DNA from: Candidatus Segatella albertsiae
GTDB lineage: Bacteria > Bacteroidota > Bacteroidia > Bacteroidales > Bacteroidaceae
Direction: 5' to 3'
Length of the DNA stretch: 64,000 nt
Assembly: GCA_002451555.1 (NCBI GenBank)
Contig: DKCU01000123.1
Span: 1-64,000 of the forward strand
Below the pieces are notes generated by a model. The model did not search any database, was not told the DNA's origin, and worked only from the letters and a program-made list of their open reading frames with translations. Made by a program: the position numbers and the translations under genes. Shown piece after piece: positions 47,845 to 60,443 of this stretch. Position 1 is the stretch's first letter; the number at the start of each line of letters is the position of its first letter.

Positions 47845-47852
47845 TATCTTTG
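47845..47852 (+). promoter_or_regulatory. Rubrerythrin promoter -7 box
   Basis: TATCTTTG with CTTG 20 bases upstream (47821-47824). The leader is about 80 bases. Confidence 0.7.
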
Positions 47853-47937
47853 CAATCGAAATGATAATCAGTGATTAAAGATATTACTGACATATCGTAT
47901 CATGATGAATTATTAACTAATTATATACAAATACATT

Positions 47938-48480
47938 ATGAAAGAATTAAAAGGAACTAAGACAGAGAAGAATCTCCAGGAAGCGTTTGCAGGTGAGTCA
48001 CAGGCACGTAACAAATATACATATTTCGCTAGCAAGGCAAAGAAGGACGGCTACGTTCAGATAGCTAATATCTTCGAGGAGACCGCTGCCAACGAGAAGG
48101 AACATGCCAAGATGTGGTTCAAGTATTTGGAAGGCGGTGCCATTCAGGACACTGAGAAGAACTTGGAAGCCGCAGCTAATGGCGAGCACGACGAGTGGAC
48201 AGAGATGTACCCACGCATGGCGAAGGAGGCTCGCGAGGAAGGCTTCGAGGAGATTGCCATCAAGTTTGAAATGGTAGCAGAAATCGAGAAGCACCATGAG
48301 GAGCGTTATCGCAAGCTCTTGAAAAACGTACAGGACAAGCTCGTTTTCTCTCGTGACGGCGATTGCATCTGGCAATGCGCCAACTGCGGTCATATCTGCG
48401 TAGGCAAGCAGGCTCCTGAGGTTTGCCCAGTGTGCAACCACCCACAGAGCTACTTCCAGATTGAGGCTCAGAACTATTAA
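47938..48480 (+). CDS. rbr: Rubrerythrin
   Basis: The 180-residue protein has the four-helix di-iron domain (residues 1-140) with paired ExxH-type ligands ([25 protein letters not shown]) and a C-terminal rubredoxin domain with CANCGHIC and CPVCNH. It reduces hydrogen peroxide and protects anaerobes against oxygen. It has its own promoter. Its TAA overlaps the stop of the convergent mutY gene, so no terminator fits between them. Confidence 0.97.
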   Translation: MKELKGTKTEKNLQEAFAGESQARNKYTYFASKAKKDGYVQIANIFEETAANEKEHAKMWFKYLEGGAIQDTEKNLEAAANGEHDEWTEMYPRMAKEAREEGFEEIAIKFEMVAEIEKHHEERYRKLLKNVQDKLVFSRDGDCIWQCANCGHICVGKQAPEVCPVCNHPQSYFQIEAQNY

Positions 48481-49562
48481 AGTTTATCCAATAGGATTTC
48501 AATCAATCTAGGAATTCCATATTGATTCATATCGCTCTCTTTTATCCAAATGTAATCATTAGATAAAAGAGGGCGTTTTTCTGTTTCCAACAGATAAAAG
48601 TCTGCCAAGAGTATGCGATGCGTAAGAATATGCTTTACATTCTTCGCCTTTAATATCAAAGGTGAATCAAAAGCGTCCAGTTCAGCAATATCAGAAACGT
48701 TATAAGGTTCCCAAAGTCCTTGCCAAATATCTCCCTCGCCTCTGCGGTGGATGGCAACCAATGGCTCTTCTCCATGACTACTACCCTCCAAGTTTTTATA
48801 CCTTATATATATATAGGTGAGATGACGAGTCTTCACTTTTACCGATTTCTCCTTTACAGGAAGTTCGGAAACCTTCCCACTTCGATATGCCTCACAAGTT
48901 TCAGACAATGGGCAAATCAAGCACTTAGGAGATTGTGGCGTACACTGGATCGCACCAAAATCCATCATCCCCTGATTATAGGCTGAGACTGGTGATAATT
49001 CCATATCAAATCCGTTTGGGCGAATTCTCTCTGCATTATTGACGATTGGCAACAGAGACTGCGCCAACGCTGCAAACTCCTTCCTACCCTGTGTAGAATT
49101 GATAGGTGTTTCAATACCAAAATATCGGGAGAGTACTCGATATACATTGCCATCGACCACTGCGGCTGGAAGATCGAAGGCAAAGGAACCGATGGCCGCT
49201 GCCGTATAATCGCCCACTCCCTTCAAGGACTTGATGGTTTCTAGGGTATCTGGAAATCCACCTAATTCTACGATTTGCTTGGCTGCTGTATGGAGGTTGC
49301 GAGCACGAGAATAGTATCCCAACCCCTGCCAAAGCTTCAAAACCTCGTCCTCACTTGCGGCAGCAAGGTTTTCTACCGTGGGATAATTTTGCATGAATCG
49401 CTCCCAGTACTCCCAACCTTGCGCAATGCGAGTTTGCTGGAGGATGATTTCGCTCAACCAAATGGCATAAGGGTCCTTGGTTTCGCGCCAAGGCAAGTCT
49501 CTGCCATTCTCACGAAACCAAGAAAGTATTGTATTTGAAAAGAAAGAGTTGTCGCTCATCAC
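48477..49562 (-). CDS. mutY: A/G-specific adenine DNA glycosylase MutY
   Basis: The 361-residue protein has the catalytic Glu in [13 protein letters not shown], the helix-hairpin-helix [12 protein letters not shown] with the conserved Asp in [16 protein letters not shown], and a Cx6Cx2Cx5C iron-sulphur cluster ([17 protein letters not shown]). A C-terminal NUDIX-like domain reads 8-oxoG. It removes A opposite 8-oxoG. Its stop overlaps the rubrerythrin stop, so the two oxidative-stress genes converge with overlapping ends. A TTTTTAC tract lies just before its start. Confidence 0.95.
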   Translation of the reverse strand: MMSDNSFFSNTILSWFRENGRDLPWRETKDPYAIWLSEIILQQTRIAQGWEYWERFMQNYPTVENLAAASEDEVLKLWQGLGYYSRARNLHTAAKQIVELGGFPDTLETIKSLKGVGDYTAAAIGSFAFDLPAAVVDGNVYRVLSRYFGIETPINSTQGRKEFAALAQSLLPIVNNAERIRPNGFDMELSPVSAYNQGMMDFGAIQCTPQSPKCLICPLSETCEAYRSGKVSELPVKEKSVKVKTRHLTYIYIRYKNLEGSSHGEEPLVAIHRRGEGDIWQGLWEPYNVSDIAELDAFDSPLILKAKNVKHILTHRILLADFYLLETEKRPLLSNDYIWIKESDMNQYGIPRLIEILLDKL

Positions 49563-49632
49563 CTTTTTATCCTTTTACTTTTTTACCTTTTTACTTTTTT
49601 ACTTTTTTACTTTTTTACTCTTTTACCTTTAA
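49563..49632 (-). repeat. TTTTTAC tandem tract upstream of mutY
   Basis: About eight units of ACTTTTTT/ACCTTTTT fill the gap between mscS and mutY. On the mRNA they read as GUAAAAA(A) repeats ending at the mutY ATG. Unit length is 7-8 bases. Confidence 0.85.
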
Positions 49633-49635
49633 AAA

Positions 49636-50949
49636 TTACTGCTCTGGATACTGCTGATAGATAGTCAAACCAAACTCGGCTGCCAACGCATACGCATGTT
49701 CCATGATGTCAGCGAGGATGTGTTCGTAATTGACCCACACCTTATCTTTGACGAAGAAATAAAACTCCATCGGAAGGCCGCATTGAGTTGCCTCCAACTG
49801 GCGAACCATCAAGGTCATTTCCGTATTCACTTCCGGACGCTCACGGAGGTACTTCTCCATATATTTTCTATATAGTTGAAGATTGGTTGGAGCAAGAGCT
49901 GCAGGGTTCAATAAATCTACATTTTCTACCCTTTCGCCCTCCTCCATCACTTTCTCAGCCTGTTTTAACGAGTCGGAAGAAATCTCGGAGACCTGAAGTC
50001 CATTCTTTGCCAAGGCCTTTTGCAAAGAGTCTTTCAACTTGAAGGAGTCTTCTGTGGCGAAATGCTTCTCCAAAAGACTTTTCTTCAAAGCCTCATCAAC
50101 CAATCGTATGCTTCGAAAATCAAAATACAACTTTCGCTGCACTCGTCTTCCCCCACTCTTCTGCATACCAATCCAGTTTTGGAAAGAGCCATTCACCAAG
50201 GTGGTAGGCGAGATGGTGACGATGGTATTGTCGAAGTTGCGCACCTTCACAGTCGTGAGCGACATCTCTTCCACGATTCCATTGGCATCCACCGACTTCA
50301 CGGTTATCCAATCGCCCTTGTGAAGCATATCGTTGCTTGTGAGACGCACACCCGAAGCCAATCCCGTAATGGTGTCCTTGAACACCAGCATCAATACGGC
50401 GGAAGTAGCGCCCAAGCCTGCGAACAAGGTCATCGGATTCTTACCAAGCAGGATGGCGATAACCACGACACCAGCCACGAAAAGCATCAACACACGAAGA
50501 ACGCCACAGAAGGTGTGAAAATACTGTTGTGCAGAAGAGCGACGCTGCCCCGTCTCCTCCAATCCCTTGAAAGAACCGATGAAGACCAGAGCTGTACGCA
50601 CCGACATCACCACGATATAGATGCCCGTAGCTCTCTCCAATATTTCCTTGAATATGGGGTATTCCAAGTAGATGAGCGGCATGAGCGACCATATCACTAC
50701 AGCTGGAACGATGTGGCAAGCCGAAGTAAGCACCTTTTTGTTGAGAAGGATGTCATCCCAAGTCACCTCTGTCTTCTCGGTGATCTTAGAAATCAATGGC
50801 ACCAATATCTTACGACACAAGAAATCACTCAGCATCGCCAGCAAGATGGCGGTAATGGTGAGCAACACATGACGAAGCATCGGTACATAATCACCAGCGA
50901 TGCCTGTCCAGCCTATCATTTCATCTACAAACTTACGAATCTCCTCCAT
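49636..50949 (-). CDS. MscS-family mechanosensitive channel
   Basis: The 437-residue protein has N-terminal helices (VLLTITAILLAMLSDFLCR; VVIWSLMPLIYL; IVVMSVRTALVFIG), the pore helix region with GLGATSAVLMLVFKDTITGLASG and the beta domain DWITVKSVDANGIVEEMSL. This is the small-conductance mechanosensitive channel fold, with an extended N-terminus. It protects against osmotic downshock. It lies between dacB and mutY on the minus strand, probably in one operon. Confidence 0.92.
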   Translation of the reverse strand: MEEIRKFVDEMIGWTGIAGDYVPMLRHVLLTITAILLAMLSDFLCRKILVPLISKITEKTEVTWDDILLNKKVLTSACHIVPAVVIWSLMPLIYLEYPIFKEILERATGIYIVVMSVRTALVFIGSFKGLEETGQRRSSAQQYFHTFCGVLRVLMLFVAGVVVIAILLGKNPMTLFAGLGATSAVLMLVFKDTITGLASGVRLTSNDMLHKGDWITVKSVDANGIVEEMSLTTVKVRNFDNTIVTISPTTLVNGSFQNWIGMQKSGGRRVQRKLYFDFRSIRLVDEALKKSLLEKHFATEDSFKLKDSLQKALAKNGLQVSEISSDSLKQAEKVMEEGERVENVDLLNPAALAPTNLQLYRKYMEKYLRERPEVNTEMTLMVRQLEATQCGLPMEFYFFVKDKVWVNYEHILADIMEHAYALAAEFGLTIYQQYPEQ

Positions 50950-50957
50950 AACATTAT

Positions 50958-50998
50958 AATATTTTTACTTTTTTACCTTTTTACCTTTTTACCTTTAA
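50958..50998 (-). repeat. TTTTTAC tandem tract upstream of mscS
   Basis: Units of TTTTTAC(C)/TTTTTTAC repeat about five times between dacB and the MscS-family gene. The mRNA carries AAAGGUAAAAAGG-type repeats just before the ATG. Confidence 0.85.
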
Positions 50999-51000
50999 AA

Positions 51001-52299
51001 CTACGGTTGACAAAGCAATTCACATACCTTATCGGCAAAATTACGAGCATTGTTGCTATGCATGATACCATTGTTGATAATCGAAAAACAAAGGTCGTGC
51101 CCATTTGCAGCCTTGCAATATCCAGCCAGACCGATGACACCTTCCACGGTACCCGTCTTTGCCTTCACATTTCCATGTGCGAAACCAGAGCGCATGCGCT
51201 TCTTCAAGGTTCCATCGACACCAGCCACAGGAAGCGAAGGCTTGAGATGAGGCAAGATGTTCTCATTCATAAATGCATAGCGAAGCAACTTCACTTCTAG
51301 TTCGGCGCTTACATAATTATAGAGCGACAAGCCCGAGCCATCAGCCAATCGGTATCTCGCAGGGTCGAGTCCCACCTTACGAATCAACTGCTTCTCCACG
51401 CTCCTGGCACTCTTGGCACTTGCAGGTCGGTTACCCGTCGAAGCCGCGATCTGATAATACATGCTTTCGGCATAAAGATTGTCACTATCCTTCATCATCT
51501 TGTGCAGAATCTGATCCATGGTATGGAAACGGGTGCAGACGGTAAAAGCACTCGGTGGACAGCGCTTGACGGAAGCTCCGAAACCAGCATACACGATGCC
51601 CGCATCCTTCAACTTTGTCAGGAACCTATCCATGAAATTATCCTTGCGACCGAAGACCAAGGGCGAAAGCACAGGGTTGTCGTCATCCCAGCACCAGCCC
51701 TCACCCAACAAGTCCTCGTCTTTCATCGACCTGTCTGCATAGATGCTTCCTTGGATGCTATCCACTCCCATGTCCTTCAGACTGGTCACAAAAGCCGTCA
51801 TATCGTCGTTGTTGAATCGTGGGTCCATGCCACCCACGCAATAGATGTCACCTTTCAGGACTCCATTCTCGATGGTTCCCGTATATTTCAAGGTGGTCTT
51901 GAATTGATAAGAACCACCCAACTTATCCAGTGCCGTTATCGCAGTGACGAGTTTCATGGTGCTGGCAGGACGCATCAACTGACGCTCACGGAAGCGATAG
52001 ATGCACGAATCCGCCTCCAAGTCCCAGATCATGATGCCTACTTGCGAGGTTTCGAACATCTTGCTCTTCAAAAGTTTGTCCATGCCCACCTGTACCGTAT
52101 TAGGCCAAGCCAAATGCAAGTCAGCTGCCGACAAAGAATCGACCCAAGTAGAATCCTCAGTTTCATCGTCATCAGCACCTTCCACAACCTCCTCGTCATT
52201 TCCGTCATCAGAACGAGTAACAACTTCTTGAGCACTCATCGGTATGCACAACAGCATCGCAGCCGACAAGCACAAAACATATCTAAATATTTTTTTCAT
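51001..52299 (-). CDS. dacB: D-alanyl-D-alanine carboxypeptidase/endopeptidase (PBP4, DacB)
   Basis: The 432-residue protein has a signal peptide (MKKIFRYVLCLSAAMLLCIPMSAQ) and the penicillin-binding serine motifs STMK (Ser113), SDN in KDSDNLYAES and KTGT near the C-terminus. An insert of about 150 residues follows STMK as in PBP4. It cleaves peptidoglycan cross-links and terminal D-Ala in the periplasm. It has neighbours on the same strand with an envelope theme: a small PH-like membrane protein upstream and MscS downstream. Confidence 0.93.
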   Translation of the reverse strand: MKKIFRYVLCLSAAMLLCIPMSAQEVVTRSDDGNDEEVVEGADDDETEDSTWVDSLSAADLHLAWPNTVQVGMDKLLKSKMFETSQVGIMIWDLEADSCIYRFRERQLMRPASTMKLVTAITALDKLGGSYQFKTTLKYTGTIENGVLKGDIYCVGGMDPRFNNDDMTAFVTSLKDMGVDSIQGSIYADRSMKDEDLLGEGWCWDDDNPVLSPLVFGRKDNFMDRFLTKLKDAGIVYAGFGASVKRCPPSAFTVCTRFHTMDQILHKMMKDSDNLYAESMYYQIAASTGNRPASAKSARSVEKQLIRKVGLDPARYRLADGSGLSLYNYVSAELEVKLLRYAFMNENILPHLKPSLPVAGVDGTLKKRMRSGFAHGNVKAKTGTVEGVIGLAGYCKAANGHDLCFSIINNGIMHSNNARNFADKVCELLCQP

Positions 52300-52350
52300 T
52301 TCTATCTATTCTAATTTCTCTTATCTATTTTTTTCTCGAATTCATCAAAT

Positions 52351-52788
52351 CTATTTGGTATTTGACACCTTATCAATAATCTCAATTCTTTTCTCGATTT
52401 CTTTTACAAAGGCTTCCTCATTATCAGGCAACAAACTCGCAATACGTCTCGCCCCATATTCGATGACAAGCGCATGATCCAGTCCCATGAGCGTCTTCAT
52501 CGGTTCCACGCGCACGATGTCGCATACAGGAATCGTCTTCTTGCTAGAAAACCTTCCTTCATCCACGACAATGAAATCCATCTCCTCGTCACGGTCGATG
52601 GGTTTCACACGCCTGAAAGTATAAGTGGTATTCAATATCCGTTCTATCATCCCCACGATGACGATGGCGAGCAAGATGCCCACGATGGCCATCTTGACCC
52701 AGAAGAAATACCCTGCCAAGAGAGTAAACACACCTATGCCACACTTCGCCGAGACGGTGAAACGCTTATGGAAAGTTCTGTCTGTCAT
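52351..52788 (-). CDS. Small PH-like membrane protein
   Basis: The 145-residue protein has a hydrophobic N-terminal hairpin (about residues 13-48) followed by a basic beta-rich domain (TYTFRRVKPIDRDEEMDFIV; RFSSKKTIPVCDIVRVEPM) like bacterial PH domains (YdbT/YdbS type). No function is known. It is first gene of the minus-strand dacB-mscS-mutY group, 51 bases before dacB, with its own -7 box at 52845-52852. Confidence 0.75.
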   Translation of the reverse strand: MTDRTFHKRFTVSAKCGIGVFTLLAGYFFWVKMAIVGILLAIVIVGMIERILNTTYTFRRVKPIDRDEEMDFIVVDEGRFSSKKTIPVCDIVRVEPMKTLMGLDHALVIEYGARRIASLLPDNEEAFVKEIEKRIEIIDKVSNTK

Positions 52789-52844
52789 ACCTATTTTATA
52801 GCATTTTGAAAGTCCACAGGACCCTAAACCTTAAAAAAACACTG

Positions 52845-52852
52845 CAAAATTA
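52845..52852 (-). promoter_or_regulatory. -7 box of the PH-like/dacB/mscS/mutY operon
   Basis: TAATTTTG on the minus strand, 56 bases before the ATG. Confidence 0.65.
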
Positions 52853-52894
52853 CAAAAAATCCCTCTCTTTTTACTCATTTTAAAGATAAATTAT

Positions 52895-52902
52895 TACTTT
52901 TG
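52895..52902 (+). promoter_or_regulatory. -7 box of nadB
   Basis: TACTTTTG, giving a leader of nearly 95 bases to ATG 53002. The leader contains the near repeat CCGAATAA twice (52922 and 52932). Confidence 0.65.
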
Positions 52903-53001
52903 CAACGAATTAAGGAATCCATCCGAATAATTCCGAATAATAATGTGGGATTTTTTGCTTCTGCAAACAGTCCCTGGAAGAAACAAGATAAAATAAACTC
53001 A

Positions 53002-54597
53002 ATGGTTTATAAGTATGATTTTCTGATTATCGGTGCAGGAGTTGCCGGTATGAGTTACGCTCTGAAAGTAGCGAGAGCGCATAAGGGTAAAGTGTGCATG
53101 ATTTGCAAGACCTCTCTCGACGAGGCTAACACTTCATTTGCACAAGGTGGTGTTGCGTCGGTTACCAACCTGGAGGTGGATAACTTCGACAAGCACATAC
53201 AGGATACAATGATTGCTGGTGACTTCATCAGCGACTACAAGGCTGTGAAACAGGTTGTCACCAAGGCTCCTGAGCAAATCAAGGAATTGGTTCAGTGGGG
53301 TGTCAACTTCGACAAGCAGCAGGACGGCAAGTTCGACCTCCATCGTGAGGGCGGACACAGCGAGTTCCGTATTCTTCACCATGCAGACGATACGGGTGCA
53401 GAAATCCAGCGTGGCTTGATGGAGGCTGTACGTAACAACCCTGACATCGACATCAAGGAGAATCATTTCGCCGTGGAGATTATCACCCAGCACCACCTCG
53501 GTGCTCGTGTTACCCGCCGCACTCCTTACATCAACTGCTATGGTGCTTACGTCTTGAATCCTGACACTCAGAAAGTAGATACTTACCTGAGCAAGGTGAC
53601 CGTGATGTGTACCGGTGGATGCGGAGCTGTCTATCAGACTACCACCAACCCTATCATTGCCACAGGCGATGGCGAGGCGATGGTCTATCGTGCCAAGGGT
53701 ACGGTGGCAGACATGGAGTTCGTTCAGTTCCACCCTACAGCTCTCTTCCATCCAGGAGAGACCCATCCTGCGTTCCTTATCACCGAGGCGATGCGTGGTT
53801 ACGGTGGCATCCTTCGCTTGCCTAACGGCGAGAGCTTCATGGAGAAATACGACGAACGCTTGAGCCTTGCCCCTCGTGACATCGTGGCTCGTGCCATCGA
53901 CAAGGAGATGAAAATCCATGGTCTCGACCATGTTTGCCTCGACGTGACCCACAAGAACCCTGAGGAGACAAAGCACCACTTCCCTAACATCTATGCGAAG
54001 TGCCTCAGCATCGGCATCGATATCACGAAAGACTATATCCCTGTGCGTCCTGCCGCTCACTATATGTGCGGTGGCATCAAGGTAGATTTGAACGGATGCT
54101 CCAGCATCAACCGACTCTACGCCCTTGGCGAGTGCTCTTGCACAGGTCTGCACGGTGGCAACCGCTTGGCCAGCAACTCGCTCATCGAGGCTGTAGTCTA
54201 TGCCGACACGGCTGCCAAGCACAGTTTGGAGCATGTGGATGAATACGACTTCAACGACAAGGTTCCTGCATGGAACGACGAGGGAACTTTGACCAACGAG
54301 GAGAAGGTCTTGATTACACAGAGCGTGAAGGAGGTCGGAGAGTGCATGAGCAACTATGTGGGCATCGTGCGCAGCGACCTTCGCTTGAAGCGTGCCTGGG
54401 ATCGTCTTGACTTACTCTACGAGGAGACAGAGAACCTCTTCAAGCGTGTGAAGGTTAGCAAGGAACTCTGTGAGCTTCGCAACATGATCAACGTGGGTTA
54501 CCTCATCACTCGCATGGCTATTGAGCGCAAGGAGAGCCGTGGTCTTCACTACACCATCGACTATCCTGTCCACGCTTATGACAAGAAAAAAGATTAG
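53002..54597 (+). CDS. nadB: L-aspartate oxidase NadB
   Basis: ATG 53002 gives 531 residues; the in-frame extension to 52900 would begin at the promoter box. An FAD Rossmann motif FLIIGAGVAGMSYALKVA starts at residue 6. ANTSFAQGGVASV, HREGGHSEFRILHHAD and HGGNRLASNSLIEAVVY are signatures of NadB and the fumarate-reductase flavoprotein group. It oxidises aspartate to iminoaspartate for NAD synthesis. nadA and nadC are not adjacent. Four hairpins lie beyond its stop. Confidence 0.93.
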   Translation: MVYKYDFLIIGAGVAGMSYALKVARAHKGKVCMICKTSLDEANTSFAQGGVASVTNLEVDNFDKHIQDTMIAGDFISDYKAVKQVVTKAPEQIKELVQWGVNFDKQQDGKFDLHREGGHSEFRILHHADDTGAEIQRGLMEAVRNNPDIDIKENHFAVEIITQHHLGARVTRRTPYINCYGAYVLNPDTQKVDTYLSKVTVMCTGGCGAVYQTTTNPIIATGDGEAMVYRAKGTVADMEFVQFHPTALFHPGETHPAFLITEAMRGYGGILRLPNGESFMEKYDERLSLAPRDIVARAIDKEMKIHGLDHVCLDVTHKNPEETKHHFPNIYAKCLSIGIDITKDYIPVRPAAHYMCGGIKVDLNGCSSINRLYALGECSCTGLHGGNRLASNSLIEAVVYADTAAKHSLEHVDEYDFNDKVPAWNDEGTLTNEEKVLITQSVKEVGECMSNYVGIVRSDLRLKRAWDRLDLLYEETENLFKRVKVSKELCELRNMINVGYLITRMAIERKESRGLHYTIDYPVHAYDKKKD

Positions 54598-54736
54598 CAA
54601 GAAGTCACATATACAATTAATTAATAAGAAGTCACAAATAGATTAATAATAACTCGCTTTAAAAAGAATTTCATAAGCAAACAAAAACATGTTTACTGAG
54701 TACGCATAATGATAAATTATGCAAGAAAGTAAGTAC

Positions 54737-54764
54737 ACGTGATGTGTACGAGCTTTATACCAAA
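54737..54764 (+). repeat. 28-bp repeat, copy 1
   Basis: A 28-base stretch (ACGTGATGTGTACGAGCTTT and the next 8 bases, ATACCAAA) recurs perfectly at 63968-63995 in the same orientation. Here it contains one arm and the loop of the GTACAC/GTGTAC hairpin and ends at the terminator stem. Confidence 0.9.
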
Positions 54765-54798
54765 GGGCTGGAACACGAGATGTGCTCCAGCCCTTTTT
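54765..54798 (+). terminator. nadB terminator
   Basis: GGGCTGGAACAC (54765-54776) pairs with GTGCTCCAGCCC (54782-54793), with one A-C mismatch, a GAGAT loop and TTTTT after. Confidence 0.9.
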
Positions 54799-54823
54799 CT
54801 TATATCACTTGGGATAAAGAAAC

Positions 54824-54855
54824 GAGGATTACGCCAATCACTTGGGGTAATCCTC
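54824..54855 (-). terminator. Probable terminator of the beta-galactosidase operon
   Basis: GAGGATTAC (54824-54832) pairs with GTAATCCTC (54847-54855). The minus-strand flank beyond it is T-rich. It lies 147 bases past the minus-strand stop. Confidence 0.5.
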
Positions 54856-55001
54856 TATTGATTCGCCATATTTGTTTCCTTATATAAACTCTAAGTAAAA
54901 GATGATGAATTATTTCTTTTCAATCAAAGAAACATTCACATACAAATTATTATATTGTAAAAGTAAATGATATTACTGTAGTTTCATAGAGATATCTATT
55001 C

Positions 55002-59893
<4,892 letters not shown>

Positions 59894-59905
59894 AAAACTC
59901 TATTT

Positions 59906-60109
59906 TTATTCATCCCATGAATCCCATCCGAAATGATGTTTCTTGGCATCTATCTCGTCAGGGTTTTGCTCCAAGGCTCCACTGCCTTGATTCGTCTTCT
60001 GACCATCCACATCGACATTGTACTTACCAGAAGCCGCCATGAAACCATGCTTCTCGGAAGCCACCAAGACAATCTGAATGGAAGGTTGTACATATAGTCT
60101 TTTATTCAT
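59906..60109 (-). CDS. Short WDE-tailed peptide B
   Basis: The 67-residue product begins MNKRLYVQPSIQIVLVASE, passes FMAASGK near residue 25 and ends AKKHHFGWDSWDE. It has the same form as peptide A: a basic K-x-Y-V-x-P-S start, a hydrophobic strand, an A-S/T step, an acidic, Gly/Asn-rich middle and an acidic W-D-x-W-D-E end. It has no conventional signal peptide and no membrane helix. Short proteins of this form, starting near KxYxxP and ending in W/D/E-rich tails, occur in Bacteroidales; no function is established. It lies 12 bases before the 397-aa gene. Confidence 0.8.
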   Translation of the reverse strand: MNKRLYVQPSIQIVLVASEKHGFMAASGKYNVDVDGQKTNQGSGALEQNPDEIDAKKHHFGWDSWDE

Positions 60110-60110
60110 C

Positions 60111-60140
60111 TCAAACTATTTCATTTCAAACTATTTCGTT
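60111..60140 (-). repeat. Tandem 15-base repeat upstream of peptide B
   Basis: TCAAACTATTTCATT (60111-60125) and TCAAACTATTTCGTT (60126-60140) are two near-identical 15-base units directly before the peptide B ATG. On the mRNA this is GAAAUGAAAUAGUUU repeated, an A-rich leader. Confidence 0.9.
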
Positions 60141-60150
60141 TCAAAAAAAG

Positions 60151-60206
60151 AAAAGTGGGAGACTATCTAAAAATCAAGTCTCCTAGTACACAAGCCTCCC
60201 ACTTTT
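60151..60206 (-). terminator. Terminator with a competing antiterminator-like stem
   Basis: AAAAGTGGGAG (60151-60161) and CTCCCACTTTT (60196-60206) form an 11-bp stem ending in a T-run on the minus strand (CTTTTCTTTTTTTG). A second stem, GGAGACT (60158-60164) with AGTCTCC (60177-60183), uses part of the first, so the two are mutually exclusive. It lies between peptides A and B. Confidence 0.8.
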
Positions 60207-60237
60207 TATTTTCCTTTATAATTTACACACAAATGGG

Positions 60238-60423
60238 TTACTCATCCCACAAGTTCCAAGACCCATTGTTTTTCTTAGAACCTGCCTCGAAGTCTTCATT
60301 GTCACTTTCCTTAATTCCCGTCTGCACATCATCTACATCGTTTTGAATAGAAGTTGCTTGCAACAAGGTATCCATGAAGAGTGAAACACTCTTCATGGAT
60401 GGTTTAACATAAACCTTTTTCAT
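60238..60423 (-). CDS. Short WDE-tailed peptide A
   Basis: ATG 60423 gives 61 residues. The frame also reads from a TTG at 60438, but that lies inside the -7 box at 60436-60443, so the later ATG is chosen. The sequence begins MKKVYVKPSMKSVSLFMDTL, has the step LLQATS near residue 20 and ends SKKNNGSWNLWDE. It shares with peptide B a K-x-Y-V-x-P-S start and a W-[DN]-x-W-D-E end. There is no classical signal peptide. A perfect 14-bp hairpin lies inside codons 9-18. Function is unknown. Confidence 0.8.
   Translation of the reverse strand: MKKVYVKPSMKSVSLFMDTLLQATSIQNDVDDVQTGIKESDNEDFEAGSKKNNGSWNLWDE
60370..60400 (-). promoter_or_regulatory. Perfect 14-bp hairpin inside the peptide A gene
   Basis: ATCCATGAAGAGTG (60370-60383) and CACTCTTCATGGAT (60387-60400) are exact reverse complements with a 3-base loop. 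It covers codons near residues 9-18. Such a stable stem close to the start codon should affect translation or mRNA decay, or bind a dimeric protein in DNA. Confidence 0.9.
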
Positions 60424-60435
60424 CTTTACTATATA

Positions 60436-60443
60436 CAAAAATA
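60436..60443 (-). promoter_or_regulatory. -7 box of peptide A
   Basis: TATTTTTG on the minus strand lies directly against the stop codon of the 819-aa gene (60444). The start would be near 60430, leaving a leader of about 7 bases. No -33 TTTG is seen. Confidence 0.5.

Larger units (their letters stand above)
54598..55001. other. Convergent intergenic region with a chain of four hairpins
   Basis: No gene is supported. Four hairpins follow in order: GCATAAT/ATTATGC (54704-54722), GTACAC/GTGTAC (54733-54749), the terminator at 54765-54798 and GAGGATTAC/GTAATCCTC (54824-54855). The first three have 5-base purine-rich loops (GATAA, GTGAT, GAGAT). The rest, to 55001, is AT-rich and without clear signals. 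Confidence 0.7.

Noticed and set aside
49563..49632. CRISPR-like array
   Set aside because: Units are only 7-8 bases with no unique spacers and no cas genes are present.
50020..51300. 426-codon plus-strand ORF opposite mscS and dacB
   Set aside because: Antisense shadow; rich in His/Arg/Thr as expected from reversed reading of GC-rich codons.
52900..53001. 34-residue N-terminal extension of NadB
   Set aside because: It would begin inside the -7 box; the FAD motif sits at the normal distance from ATG 53002.
53134..54234. 366-codon minus-strand ORF opposite nadB
   Set aside because: Antisense shadow of a strongly conserved enzyme; no start context.
59906..60423. Classical modified-peptide (RiPP) or bacteriocin cluster
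   Set aside because: No radical-SAM maturase, lanthipeptide synthase, peptidase-ABC exporter or immunity gene lies near the peptides, so only a general peptide call is made.
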